From assembly GCF_000001735.4 (NCBI RefSeq), contig NC_003074.8, forward strand, positions 14,825,261 to 14,889,260: a stretch of 64,000 nucleotides of DNA. The letters are read 5' to 3'. This stretch comes from Arabidopsis thaliana. Lineage: Eukaryota > Streptophyta > Magnoliopsida > Brassicales > Brassicaceae. The notes beneath the pieces were generated by a model. The model did not search any database, had not been told where the DNA came from, and worked only from the letters and a program-made list of their open reading frames with translations. Shown one piece after another: positions 43,850 to 55,804 of the stretch. Each line of letters begins with the position of its first letter. The stretch's first letter is position 1. Made by a program: the position numbers and the translations under genes.

Positions 43850-44823
43850 ATGGATTGTCTTCCTGATGATCTTCTTGTCCAAATGTTGTCCTTTCTTCCC
43901 ACGAAACAAGCCGTGTCAACCTCTCTTCTCTCCAAGAGGTGGAGGACTATGTTTACTTTAACACATAATCTTGTGGTTGACACCTCCATCTTTTTGCACA
44001 CCAAACGGAAGAGTTTCATGGATTTCGTGGATAGAACATTGGCTTTGCAAAGCTGTAACCATATAAAGAAGTTCTCACGTAATCTTAGAGTAAGATGTGA
44101 AGATAAACATGACTTGCACCACTGGATACGTAGTTCCCTGAAACATGGTGTCTCTGAGCTTCATCTAGCCACAAACTCTGTGTGGCTTTTTGTTCTCCCA
44201 TCCAAAGTCTTCTCCAGCACAACACTGGTTAAACTGTCATTGGGAACAAGTTCTTGCTTCCTTAGTGTTCCTTCGGATACATATCTTCCAGCACTTAAGG
44301 TTCTCTTCCTTGACTCAGTGTGGTTTGACTTTCATCAATTCGCTAATGTTTTTTTCCCTGCTTGTCCTGCACTTGAGGACTTTGCAATACATATCAAGTC
44401 ATTCAGGAGGAAAGCAAGTTATTATATCCAGCAAAACCAAATAGCGTTGTCCAAACCTAAAAATTATGGTTCTCTTGATATGAAGCAAACTTACTTTATA
44501 TGTATGACTGATGCATGAATATTAAAATTAGTCTCGTTCCTCTTGATGCTTCAGGATTTAGATTGTTACACATTTAGGACCATCCGTTTGTAGGGATTCG
44601 AATTCCCTCAAATAACCAAATAAAGATGTTATGTGTCATGCAGTGCAGAGGAAGTGAAAACGAGCTTGAACATATAAGCCATTTCTCACTGAAAATGGAG
44701 TTTCTTGAAGTGCTAAAAGTTTACGTTGCACTTACAATGGATGACACCAAAAAGGTGGAACTCACAAAGGAACTGTTGAAGCTTCCCATATCCTCATCCA
44801 AGCTCATTATACAAGTCATGTGA
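43850..44823 (+). pseudogene. Second F-box/FBD copy, internal deletion
   Basis: The F-box is whole ([30 protein letters not shown]) and LRR strands continue to about 44420. There the text jumps from the middle of exon 1 to the end of exon 2 of the paralogue (GCAAAACC next to TTGTCCAAACC), a deletion of several hundred bases. The FBD exon survives at 44555-44823 ([27 protein letters not shown]) but out of context, and has a TAG near 44576. The protein would end at 44518. Confidence 0.85.
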
Positions 44824-45952
44824 TCATTATCTTCCATAAATTATTATGTTATTCCAAAATTCAAATAGTAAGGTTTCTTGTTTTAGTGATTTATAATTTA
44901 TTATTTGGGTGAATCAAATAGTAAGTTAATTTTCTGATTTTTTCATAGTTGTTTCGTTAGGTCTTTTTAAACTCCACATAGTTCATCAACAAAATCCTTC
45001 TCAGTTTTCAGCCAAAAACAACTATGTTTATTTTCTTATAATGAGAAGTATCAAGACTAAACTTGGGTTTCTCTGAATTTTGAGCCCTTAAAAAACAGTG
45101 AAAAAGTTTTTATGGGAAAAAACCTGGACCCAAAAACCCGAACCAAAACCGACCCAAAAACCGGTTCAGGGCGGGTACGGACATTATACATATAAAAGGT
45201 TATTTTATATTTAATATTTGAACTAAATACATTTATATCCAAATATCTAAGGATAATTACCAAAAACTAAATGCACTTGTATTTAAATACTTCTAAGTAT
45301 TTTTATACTCAAGATACTTATAAGTTTTTTGGATAATTGGACAAAATTCCAGTTATTTGGATAAAATTTGGGTATTTGGATAAAATTTTCGGATATTTTG
45401 GTGAATTTTCTGCTATTTGGGTAAAAATGTGGGTTATTTGGGTATAAAATACCCGAAACCAAAGGATACCCGATTTTTTCGGAAATTTAGCAGTTCTGAA
45501 AACCGAAACCCGAACCAATATTTTAGATTTTTCTACCCAAAAGACCAGTACACGATCGAGTTTTATCCGAGCCCATCCTGTATACCCGAATGCCCAGCCC
45601 TAAAAGGCTGAAAATTAACCGATTAGTGTGTGCTAAGAATTAAGTTAAATCTGACATTCAATGACCATAATGATTCCTATTACCTAAACCCAAAAACATT
45701 TGCACTTCCCCAAGAGGCAAGACGACATAAGTTTGAATACATGTCTCAAGAGTCTAAATATTCTATCTTTAAGTCAAATAATCCCTTTAAAGTGCATCGA
45801 TTAAGATGAAACAGCCCAATTACTTTCATTAATTTTAGACTATGACTCTCCTTTAACCAATGAATGTTATATCCCTTTATAAACCAACAAAATCTACCAA
45901 GAATAACCATTGTTTACTGCATTATGTTTTGTATTGAGAATTGATATCAAGC
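44824..45952. other. Intergenic region with ATTTGG and CCCGAACC-type repeat text
   Basis: No gene is seen. At 45330-45460 the words TATTTGGATAAAATTT and close relatives recur about six times. At 45125-45175 and 45465-45520 there are alternating AACCCGAACC-type words. Such text is common in decayed plant transposons, but I cannot name the family. A TATA-like TTATAAACC near 45878 lies before the next ORF. Confidence 0.45.
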
Positions 45953-46389
45953 ATGTGCTCTGACACTGGAAAGAGTATGATGGAGGCCATCGAAGCAAAG
46001 GAGGCAGAGCCCGTGCTGATCGCTGGAAAAGAACTTTTTCCCAGATCTTTCCTTATGGGCATAAACATCATGGGTGAGAATCTGAGTGAGCCAGCCTTAA
46101 GTAGGACCTGGTACTGGTCTCCAATAGAAGGTCTTAAGCCTGGGGGAGCAATTAGGAAGACGAATGACTTCATAAGGCAGGAGATTGCAAGGATGAACAT
46201 CCATCTTGAAACCGGTATCAACTCTACCTTGAGGCGCAAGAAAGGTATTGTCATTGGGGTGGCAAGGGCTGTATCCACTGAAATGTATCGCATAGTCCCC
46301 GGAAACCTCACAACTGAAGAGATGGACACTGCAAAACTGGTGGTGGGAGATGATGGGAAGATCATAGTGATCAAATTCGACGTGGACTC

Positions 46390-46680
46390 TGTTAAGTTGT
46401 TGCTACTCTTAGCTCAGATTCACACAAGGAAAAGTATAAACCCAAACTTAGAGAATTATGATCGAAAGAGAGATTCAAATTGATTATCAAAGCAATAACC
46501 AAATCAAATTCGAATATCAAAGATCGCTCGCTAAATGTTTGCTCACGATCTACAAGTAATCAACATAGACTACTCACTGGAACATCTCCAGGATTATTCG
46601 CCCTCTCTCAACAACTCAGATAAAAGACATAATGAAAGAGAAGGCCACCAACGACTATTTAAGCATCTTCAGTCGTAACA
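46390..46680 (-). repeat. 3' LTR of the Ty3 element
   Basis: It begins TGTTACGACTG and ends CTTAACA on the minus strand, with inverted TGTTA/TAACA ends and an adjoining polypurine tract. No partner LTR exists in the window. Confidence 0.65.
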
Positions 46681-49600
46681 GCAAAGCCTCCCTCTGGAAT
46701 AGAGTCTTTCTCTTCCTTCTCTTCTTCAGCAAAGACTCTAATTCCTTCAGTGTCTTTCTCATCTGTTGACTGGATCCAACGTGGCATTGACCGCTTCCTG
46801 TAGTAAGTCTGATGAACCGTATCAATACTCTCTTTGTCGAAAATCAGCTTGTCCTCAAGCTTGAAAGTTGGAAACGCGAGAACAAAGTCTTTGGATAACA
46901 TCCAAGAGTTGTCAGTCTCCGGATGATCCTGCCATTGAACCAAAAATTCACGGCTCCCAGTGGCGGTATAACGAACCTGTAAAACACGTTCAGGAAACAG
47001 AAAAACATCCTCTACAGACTCGGAAGCTCTGTAATCTGAATCTGTTGATGAGGTCCCAGTACTGCCTTGAGTTGAGACACATGGAAAACATCATGAATTT
47101 TAGATCCCCCTGGTAATTGTAAACGATAGACCACTGCTTCAATCTTCTCAATAACACGGAATGGACCAAAGAATTTAGCTACGAGTTTGTGACAGCTGCG
47201 ACGCATCACCGTGTTCTGACGATAAGGCTGAAGCTTTAAGTAAACCTAGTCGTCTACTTGAAACACCACATCACGGTGTTTCTTATCCGCATTCTTCTTC
47301 ATCTTCCTGAGCACGAAAAAGATTTCCCCGAATACGTGATAACATTAAATCTCTTTCCCTTAGTTGAACTTCCAAATCCCAATTGTTATTGGAGCCAGCT
47401 TCAAAAGGAACGACCTGCGGTGGCTCCTTACCATACACCATCATAAACGGAGTAGTCTTGATGGCTGAATGATAAGATGAGTTGTAAGAAAACTCAGCCC
47501 AGGCCAAGAATCGGTACCAAGTCTTCGGGTGGCTAGAGGCAAAACAACGCAGATAAGTCTCCAAACAGCGGTTCAAGACCTCCGTTTGACCGTCTGTTTG
47601 GGGATGATATGCTGTGCTGTACTTCAACTTCGTGCCTGCCAACCGAAATATATCGGACCATACTTCACCCAAAAAGATTTTGTTTCTGTCTGAGACAATG
47701 GTCTTGGGAAAACCATGAAGTTTAACAACTTCAGTGATGAAATTTTGAGCCACATCTATAGCTTTGAAGGGATGTTTCAAGCCAATGAAGTGCGCTGCTT
47801 TACTCAAACGATCAACCACAACAAGAATGACATTAACACCACCAGAAGTAGGAAGACCATCGATAAAGTCCAAAGAGATATCCTCCCAAATCCCAGTAGG
47901 TATAGGTAAGGGTTGTAGTAAACCAGCTGGAGATAATGTAGAATATTTTTGTGTCTGACAAACCACACACTCTGTCACATACTTCTGAATGTCTTTATAC
48001 ATGCCTTCCCAATGAAAACAAGCCTGAATCCGTTTCAATGTCTTCAAAATACCACCATGACCACCCAACTTACTGTCATGAAACTCGTGTAAAAGCAAAG
48101 AAATGAATTTAGACTGTTTTGGAATAACCAACCTTCTTTTATACCACAACTTATCATTCACCACAGTATAATGACCTACAGAATCTGGAGATGCCTTAGT
48201 TTGAGCTAATAAGGTTTGTATGCTCGCATCTTCAGCAATCTCCTTGTAAAGCTCCTGTAACTGAATCACAGAAGGTACTGTCAAGGCCATTAAAAGAGCA
48301 GAAACAGGATGAGGAATGCGAGATAACCCATATGTTGCCTTGTTCTCAATACCCGACTTGTAAATGATATCCATATCAAAACCCAACAATTTCACCAACC
48401 ACCTCTGATACTCCATATTCACTTCTTTTTGTTCAAGGAGAAATTTTAAACTGCGTTGATCTGTGTGTACCTCAAATTTCCTGCCTAGCAAGTAGTGCTT
48501 CCTCTTGAGAACTGCCATCACAATGGCCATCAATTCCCTCTCATAAGCCGGTTTAAGCTGTTCTCTAGAAGTCAAACCATGACTGAAATAAGCGATAGGT
48601 CTTTTATTCTGCAACAACACAGCCCCCACTCCTGCGCCTGAAGCATCTGTCTCCAACACAAACACTTTGGAAAAATCAGGAAGACCTAAAACAGGAACAT
48701 CAATCATAGCTTCCTTCAACTGATCAAACGCTTGCTGAGCTGAATCAGACCAAACAAATTGATTTTTTTTAAGTAACTCAGTCAAAGGCTTGGCAATTGA
48801 CCCATAACCTTGGACAAACTTCCTGTAATATCCAGCAAGGCCAAGAAAACCTCGCAACTGCTTGATATTGACTGGAGTAGGCCAAGTACGCATAGCCTCA
48901 GTCTTTGCCTTATCTGTTGCCACCCCTTCAGAGGAAATAACATGACCTAAATACTCAATCTGTGGCACACCAAACATACACTTCTTCTTGTTAGCAAAAA
49001 GTTTGTTATCGTGCAATAACTGCAACACCAATTGCAAGTGAACCACATGTTCAGCCACACTGGAACTGTATACCAAAATATCGTCAAAAAAACACTACCA
49101 CGAACTTGCGTAAATATGGTTTAAACACATTGTTCATGGCAGCCTGAAAAGTGGCTGGAGCATTTGTGAGCCCAAAGGGCATTACAAAGAATTCATAATG
49201 GCCCTCCAATGTTCTAAACACAGTTTTTATGATATCTTCCTTCTTCATCAATATCTGATGATAGCCCGAGCGCAGATCAATCTTAGAAAAAATAACTGCT
49301 CCATGTAATTCATCTAAGAGTTGCTCAATCACTGGAATAGGGAACTTATCTGGAATAGTAACCCTATTTAAAGCCCTGTAATCAACACAGAATCTCCAAG
49401 ACATGTCCTTCTTCTTCACCAACAAGACAGGACTTGAAAAAGGACTAGTACTGTGTTGAATAATTCCAGATGCTAACATATCAGCTACCATCTTTTCCAT
49501 CACTTCCTTTGTCGAATGCGGGTATCTATAAGGTCTCACCGTTATAGATTACACCCCTGGCAACAGAGTAATCGAATGCTCCATTCCGCGGACTGGAGGT

Positions 49601-51140
49601 AATCCAACAGGAACCTCAAACACAGACTCAAAAGCTGGAAGAACTGCTGAAACAGCCGGATCCATCTGCCCTACATCATCCTCCAACTGAACCTTCTTTG
49701 GAAGCACCAATTGGGAGGGAGAAACATCCATTTTTTTAAGGGACAAAGCTGGATAATGTAATGATGGATCACCCTGCAAAGTAACTTGTTTCCCCTTATA
49801 CATAAACTGCCATACCGTGACTTCAAGTCAACTTCACAAGTACCCAAAGTTTCCAACCAAGCGATGCCTAATATCACATCCACACCACCCAAATCCAACA
49901 CCATAAAGTCACTCTGAAATTCCACACCACCCAAAGCAAATTTCACCTCTCTGCCAATGCCTGAACCATGAACAGACACCCCAGTTCATAGCATTACTTC
50001 CATACCAGTATCCTGTGACAACTTCAACTTATGAGCAGCTGCAATCCGTGGAATAACAAAATTATGTGAAGCTCTAGAATCGATCAAAACAACCACACAA
50101 CCTTTCCCCAAAGTAGCCTGCATCTTAGTGGTCTGTGGAGAGTGTCTACCTAGATAAGAATTCATAGATAAACAACACAACACAGGTGCCACTTCTTCAA
50201 TAATCTCCACTCCCTGCGCAAACTCTTCTTCCAACACCTCTAACTCCAACCCATTCACCACGGTAAGAATCTGTAACTCTTTAAGAGGGCAAGCATGTCC
50301 TCTAAAATACTTACCCTTACACTTGAAACAGATACCCTTACTCCTCATAGCATCCAACTCTTCAGCTGTATGACCTTGCCTCGGAGATACTAACTGACGT
50401 TCTTGAGCTGCTGGTCCAGGTAACACCACTTGACAATTGTGAACCACCGGAGCCACAGCTCGACTCACATATGGTTTATGCACCACTCCTTTGGCATAAC
50501 GTTCTCCATTCATGTGACAAAAAGAACTTGATTCCATCTGTAACACCGCCGCTTTCTGATTTGGCAAACCTTGAAGTTCTTTCATCTTCAACACCTCTTT
50601 CATCTCCTGTTTCAAACCATTATAGAAAATCTTCTCCAAATGAGTTCTGTCTAACCCCGTCACCTGTGCAGACAAATCCTCAAATTCAATAACATAAGCA
50701 GCCACAGAACCTGTCTGTTTAATTGCAAACAATTTGTTCCCAGGATCCTCATCCACAGAAGCACCAAACCTCAAAAACAATCGTTGACGAAACCCAGGCC
50801 AAGAACGAAATTCATTCCACTGCATCTCCCAATTAAACCATTTCAACACATCTCCCTCAAGACTCAACGCTACCAGATCCAACTTATCTGGATCCTAATA
50901 ACGACCAACGCAAAAGAAGCGTTCCACCCTTGAAAACCATTCATAAACTCCAGATCTATCAAACATAGGCATCTCTATACGTCTTAGTAAGCTAGATCGA
51001 TTATCCAATAAGATCTGAGACTCACCAGAACCTCTAGGAGGAGCCGATGAAGAAAACGAGTGACGTGGTGATTGATAAGAGTGTTCACCATGCTCGACCC
51101 GCTTAGCTTCACGGATCTCCATCTTCTCCAGTGTTGCAAC
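46390..51140 (-). mobile_element. Chromovirus-type Ty3/gypsy element, 5'-truncated, one LTR
   Basis: On the minus strand, a 291-bp LTR lies at the 3' end (46390-46680, inverted ends TGTTA/TAACA). It is preceded by a purine tract (CCAGAGGGAGGC). The interior runs gag, protease, RT, RNase H, integrase and chromodomain. The 5' LTR and the start of gag are missing at the right edge near 51140, where the split gene resumes at once. The 5 bp left of the LTR are GACTC, with no matching copy on the right. A deletion that removed the 5' LTR together with part of the host sequence is the simplest reading. Confidence 0.8.
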
Positions 51141-51143
51141 CAC
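46659..51143 (-). pseudogene. Ty3 gag-pol of the chromovirus-type element, broken
   Basis: Gag (51143-49986) has WFSRVERFF and a CCHC-like CFKCKGKYFRGHAC. Protease reads DSRASHNF where DSGA is usual. RT (49539-49084 on) has [20 protein letters not shown] and [17 protein letters not shown], then a frame break in a T-run just before DDILVYS. RNase H has [14 protein letters not shown]. Integrase has an HHCC zinc-binding part ([19 protein letters not shown]) and the DDE residues in [16 protein letters not shown] and GQTEVLNR. The tail has a chromodomain (MVQWQDHPETDNSW). Stops and frame breaks at about 50893, 49983, 49545, 49080, 47283 and 46950 make it inactive. Confidence 0.85.
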
Positions 51144-51995
51144 CTGTCCAAACCTTTGAACCTATCTGAAACTGAAAAGAAGGTGATTCCAAAGCTCCAC
51201 CTTCTTGCCACTGGAATGATTCCTTTACAAGGATACTCTCTGATCACGTCTTTATACCAGTACAATTTCCAGTCCGAGGAGGTATTCATGGCTATGGAGG
51301 AACGAGTATGGACTGGTTGTGATCAATTGTCCCGGTGGTGGAAGGAAGACCTGAACGCTCTAAGGGACGCCATGTGGTTTAACGCTGGACATCCGGTGAA
51401 GATATCCTTTAAGAAGGAGACTGCCTGCAGCAACACTGTTAAGCAGCTTCTTGTCAAGTCAGGTCTTGGGAGCGCCGCGGCAATGCTCCCGTACCTTGAG
51501 CCAGAAGTAAGGAAGGCTAAAACCTACATATCCCATTTGGAAACTGTTTCTCCAATGATTAACAAAGTAGGAGGAGGTAGATACAAATGGGAGACTCTTT
51601 TCGAGATGATGGCCTATCTAGAGAACTTCCCAATTTGGATGTCAAAAGAGATAGTCACTGTCAACAACGCGCCTACTCATCTTAGGAGCTTAGATACTAG
51701 GGAGAAGGTCGTGGCCTCGATCAAAGAGTATTGTATGCGTAACGCATGCAATATAGCTTTGTATTTCGGCTTCTACATGGTTATGGTGGAGAAAGGTGAC
51801 CAGTTTGATGGTGCGAAGAACCTAAAGAAGGTCTACTCGCTCATGGCACTCAAGAAGAGCCACTTTGGCTGCTACTTAACGGGGACAGAGCTTTTCCTTG
51901 ATTACTGTGCTTACAAGGCGAAGCAGAGTGATACGACTGGTGTATCAAGAAGAATGAGAATGAGAGATAAAGCAGAAGAAGAAACGTGCAAGTGA

Positions 51996-52867
51996 GGAGG
52001 CACGTGAGAAGGAAGAATAAGATATTTTTAGGATCTAAAAATATCTTTAAAAAACTCTGTTCTAGTATAAATACTGCCTCTGAATGTTTGTTGTTCGTTA
52101 TAAATCTGTGGTGTATGAGTCTCGCATGAGAGACTTGAGAGCTAAGCTAGTTATGTGCTAGTCTCTCTCGTATGGTGTATTGGGAGCTGACCTAGTGATG
52201 TGCTAGTCTCTCTCGTGTATGGTGTGTTAGTGTGTACTGATTTGGTTAAGGAATAAAGGTATCGATATTGAAAACTTACGCAGAGTCAAGTCGTGAGAGA
52301 CCGGGCATAGTGAATTAGTGATCCGTGTTCATCTCTTCTCTTTCTATTTTGTGCTCTCAAGTGTTGGCTTTCCTTTCTAAATTTGTTTGCTTCAAGACTT
52401 CTTGTTATTGTTTTTTGTTTGTTTTCATGTGTCCGAAATGTTTATGTTTTATTTTGAATTTACTATAAAATGTGTCAAGATTTTGTTGATGTGATCTTCA
52501 GTTTCGTTACACTCCCAATTGAGAGTTGAGACTATTGCTAGATTGCTAGAGAAGCATCACAAGTTACCTCAGGTTCTGAGAACCCTAACATAATTGTTCC
52601 AGATAGGGTTAGTGATGATTTCGAGACTTCTAGAGTATATTGCTGTATCCGAATTAAGAATTGTTATGTTTCCTCTTGGTTTGAAGCTAACCACAAATTC
52701 AGTTAAAGAGTTTCCTTTTTTTTCTCAGTTGCAAAATCAAACCAATTATACAGAGAAATAGGCCCAAGCTGTTATGGCCAATAACGAGCTAAAAGACTAG
52801 CCAAATAAAGACAGATCGAGGGTAGTGAGAGTTGTCACTACAGGCTATTCTCTACAATACAACATTT
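51996..52867. other. Region after the split gene: hairpin and LTR-like promoter text
   Basis: There is no ORF. A perfect 12-bp inverted repeat lies at 52020-52046. Beyond it a TATAAATA box (near 52070), a duplication of about 44 bp (near 52143-52235, shared core TGTGCTAGTCTCTCTCGT) and an AATAAAG signal (near 52250) look like a decayed LTR, or the terminator and promoter region of a short transcription unit. No second LTR was found. Confidence 0.4.
52020..52046. terminator. Perfect 12-bp stem hairpin, possible transcript-end structure
   Basis: AGATATTTTTAG, a GAT loop, and CTAAAAATATCT form a perfect stem 25 bp after the stop of the split gene. Plant Pol II terminators do not require hairpins, so a function is only a suggestion. 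It may also be a small palindrome from a mobile element. Confidence 0.35.
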
Positions 52868-54358
52868 TTAAGCTCGAGCTCTTTTGTTGCTGCATGAAGG
52901 GCACTTGTATTGTTTGATATGCTCAGCTCTAGCTGGAGTGATCTTCACACACTTGCCATGGAACCACTTCTCACAAAGGTCACAGCAGATCCAGAATTCA
53001 TCAGCACCATCACTGTCTCCACAGGCTCCACAAAGGGTTTCCCCGTGGTCATCCTCATCATCTTCATCTATTTCTTCGTCCTCCTCTTTTGGCTGCTTGG
53101 TCTTTGAGCTTTTTCCCTCTGAAGTTCTCTGCATTCCCAAAACAAAGCAAAGGAAATATTAAACTACACAGATGAAAAAAACTACAGATATACTCAAAAC
53201 CAATCCAACCAAAGCAGCGTTTTCGGTGAAGCATTGTCTCTTTGTTTTATCCACCCTACTAAGAAACTACAATAGTCTGGATGTGGTATTCAAGATTATG
53301 AATTAATCGTGTTTCCGTCAGCTAGTACATGATTAAGTGTTGAACCATGAACATCTTTAGTGATACAAGTTTCCGAAAACTGCAAAAGCAAAGAGTTAAA
53401 AAGGATATAGCAAGAGTCTTACAACTTTAGAGTTAGACTTGGATTTGTTTCCGTTTTGATTTGCAGCAGATGACTTGTCCTTTGCTTTAGCCATTCCAGT
53501 CACTACTTCAAATATAGTAGGAACATCATTGATCATGTTGAACAAACGCTTCCTGAAAAAATTACACAAGTTAGCATGTACATATATACCTGTGAAGAGT
53601 AGGAGACCAAAAGAGAAACCATCCATTACCTCTCTTCCTTGTGGAAAGAAAACCTTGAGCCAAAGTAAAACGAGACAGACAGTAACCAAGCGTCACTGTG
53701 AATAGCAACAAGCGAAAGCCATTCCTTTTCAGAGAGCCCATCCCTAGCAAAGTTAATACCAAGAGCTGGCTCTGGTAACTCAGGAGGCACTTCTTCAGCT
53801 GGTAAATTCACTTCCCATTCTTCATTCGGTAACCCATACAAGCAAAGATTCTCCTTCTCTGAAAACCCAAATCGTAACAATACAAAACACACAACTTTAA
53901 TCAATTAACCACACAAAGAGACTAAGTATAAATCATATTGTACAATACCAATAACCACACCATAGACTAAGTATAAATCATATTGCAGATTTGTACAATA
54001 CAATAACACACAATAAGTCTAAAACAGATTTGATCTATACACAGAGAAAACCCAAGAGAGGATATGAGTAAAAGAGAAGAAAAGAATCAAAATTGGGAAG
54101 AAAAGAGAGAAACCCTAACCAGGGTCACATTGTTGGTAAAACTCTTGAACATCTGCAAGAAAAGCAAAAACTCAAATCAATTAGGAAATTGAACATAGAT
54201 CGGAGAAGATAACAATCACTAGAAGCAGAAAGATCTGAGAAGATAGTGAAATTTTTACCGGTGGTGAGAGCTTTGACAATGGCAGTACGACGACCTTTGA
54301 AATCCTTGAAAACTTCTTCGACAGTTCGAGGATTGTAGAGAGCAGCTCCACCTTCCAT
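52868..54358 (-). CDS. AL3: Alfin-like PHD-finger protein, AL3 type
   Basis: There are five exons: 54358-54259, 54152-54120, 53858-53630, 53552-53423 and 53128-52868. They total 753 nt, or 250 residues, the usual Alfin-like length. The N-terminal Alfin domain has [38 protein letters not shown] and [12 protein letters not shown] basic Ser/Lys linker and an acidic stretch ([12 protein letters not shown]) follow. The PHD finger ([29 protein letters not shown]) has the full Cys4-His-Cys3 set and ends [12 protein letters not shown]. Alfin-like proteins bind H3K4me3 through the PHD finger and act in chromatin regulation in the nucleus. The paralogue label AL3 is from memory of the Arabidopsis family and is the least certain part. 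Confidence 0.95.
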
Positions 54359-55285
54359 GATCTCTCGCTTCGCTCGCTCGATCTAAGAAACGCAGAGAGA
54401 ATCTCTCAGAGGGAATAGAATAATTGAAGAAGACGAAGAAAAAGCTGCGCCGTGGACCGTGACGAGACCCGATCTTGTTTTTCTTCTAAGTCTTTGGATT
54501 ATTTTTTGGTCAAAGAGAATTGGGTGTTTTTGGTTCGGGTCGGGTCATAAATATAATCCAATATGAAGCCCAAAAGCCCAAATCAATTAGAATTAGGATT
54601 TACTCTACTTTTTTTTGGTAATCTTTAATATCAAGTATCAATTTGATTTCTTTCGATATCAATTTTTCATCTCCAGCTTAGGAAAGTATAGATTTGGTCA
54701 AATATTCTTAATTGTTGTATATATTCGACATTCTTTCAGTCAATATCAATTTTGTGGCTAGAAATTTTAAGACCGTAGACGGGAAATTTTTTGTTTAACA
54801 TATGAAATTATGAATAATCTATAATAAATTGGATACAAAAATTGTTTAACATATGAATAATCACATGTTTTTTAACATGTGATATAGTAACTTGTGTTAT
54901 TTTCGTTGTTGTGTTATTATCCAAATTCAAATCAGTATAAAACTTGTTAACAAATAAAGAAAACAAATATTTTGGTGATTAATATAAATTTTATATAAAA
55001 ACTGTGAGATACAAAATGAAGTATTCAATATATAAATATCATTAAAAAATAAACAACTATATATATATATATTGAATAAAAATGATTAATACAAGAAAAA
55101 GTTAGATAATTATTAATTGTTGTGTTTATCTATTTATTTCTGGAAACCCACGTGACTTGTTGTCTAAGTTTTTGGTACATCCAAAGAGTTCACCTTTCCT
55201 ATATATATGTTTCATTTGTGAAGAAAAAAATATGAGTAAGAGATTCTTTTTTATTATTCTAAAATAATATAATATATAATATTTA
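54359..55285. promoter_or_regulatory. Upstream region of the Alfin-like gene and AT-rich spacer
   Basis: The first 180 bp contain AG-rich leader text upstream of the ATG at 54358. The rest is AT-rich, and the part up to 55285 may include the 5' LTR of the next copia element, whose start I could not define. Confidence 0.5.
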
Positions 55286-55429
55286 ATACGTTATCAGCAC
55301 GAACGACTCTTGATTCGCTAGCACGAGTGACTCTCTGAGCGACTCTAAATATATCATCGCTTTGAGGTAATATTTAAATTATATTAAAAAACTTAATTTA
55401 TTTAAAATTAGAAATTTATATATAGAGTA

Positions 55430-55640
55430 ATAGGCTATGCCCTCTTCCCAATCATAATAGTAGGATTTGCCTCTTAATCGTATAATAAGATCTACATCCT
55501 TGATCATAACGGTAGGCTCTGCCTGCTCGATCATATGTTCAGATCTATATTTTGGATCAAATGGTAAGCTCTATCTCCTTGATCCTATGAAAGGTTATGC
55601 CTATTCTACAATCATATGGAAGGTTATACCTCCTAAAAAG
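55430..55640 (+). repeat. Degenerate repeats of about 32 bp in the copia leader
   Basis: About six or seven copies of a unit around GGTAGGCTCTGCCTNNTTGATCATA, separated by AT-rich text, lie in the leader before the gag start. Divergence is high. No ORF is present. Confidence 0.5.
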
Positions 55641-55804
55641 ATTGTTTTAATTTATGTTTATATTTTTCTTATAATATATAAATTATTTTTAGAGAGATTT
55701 ACTAAGATGTTATATAAATTAGGTTTATTCACCAGAACCAAACAAAATATTTTTTTATTACTATCATATTTTCGTCTTTTTGTATACTCAGTGTGTCTAT
55801 ACCA

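Larger units (their letters stand above)
45953..51995 (+). pseudogene. Putative endogenous viral element: rhabdo/varicosavirus nucleocapsid-like gene, split
   Basis: An intronless ORF starts at 45953 and runs about 145 codons to 46389. It is cut there by a Ty3 element and resumes near 51145-51160, running to a TGA at about 51993-51995. The two parts total about 430 residues, close to a plant cytorhabdovirus or varicosavirus N protein. Text such as GRYKWETLFEMMAYL and NIALYFGFYMVMVEKGDQFDGAKNLKKVYSLM looks helical and N-like. The body of the second part has no stop. Insertions of such N genes in Brassicaceae genomes have been published. I rely on overall impression, not an alignment, and a host gene of unknown family is the alternative. 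The insertion breaks the frame. Confidence 0.4.
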
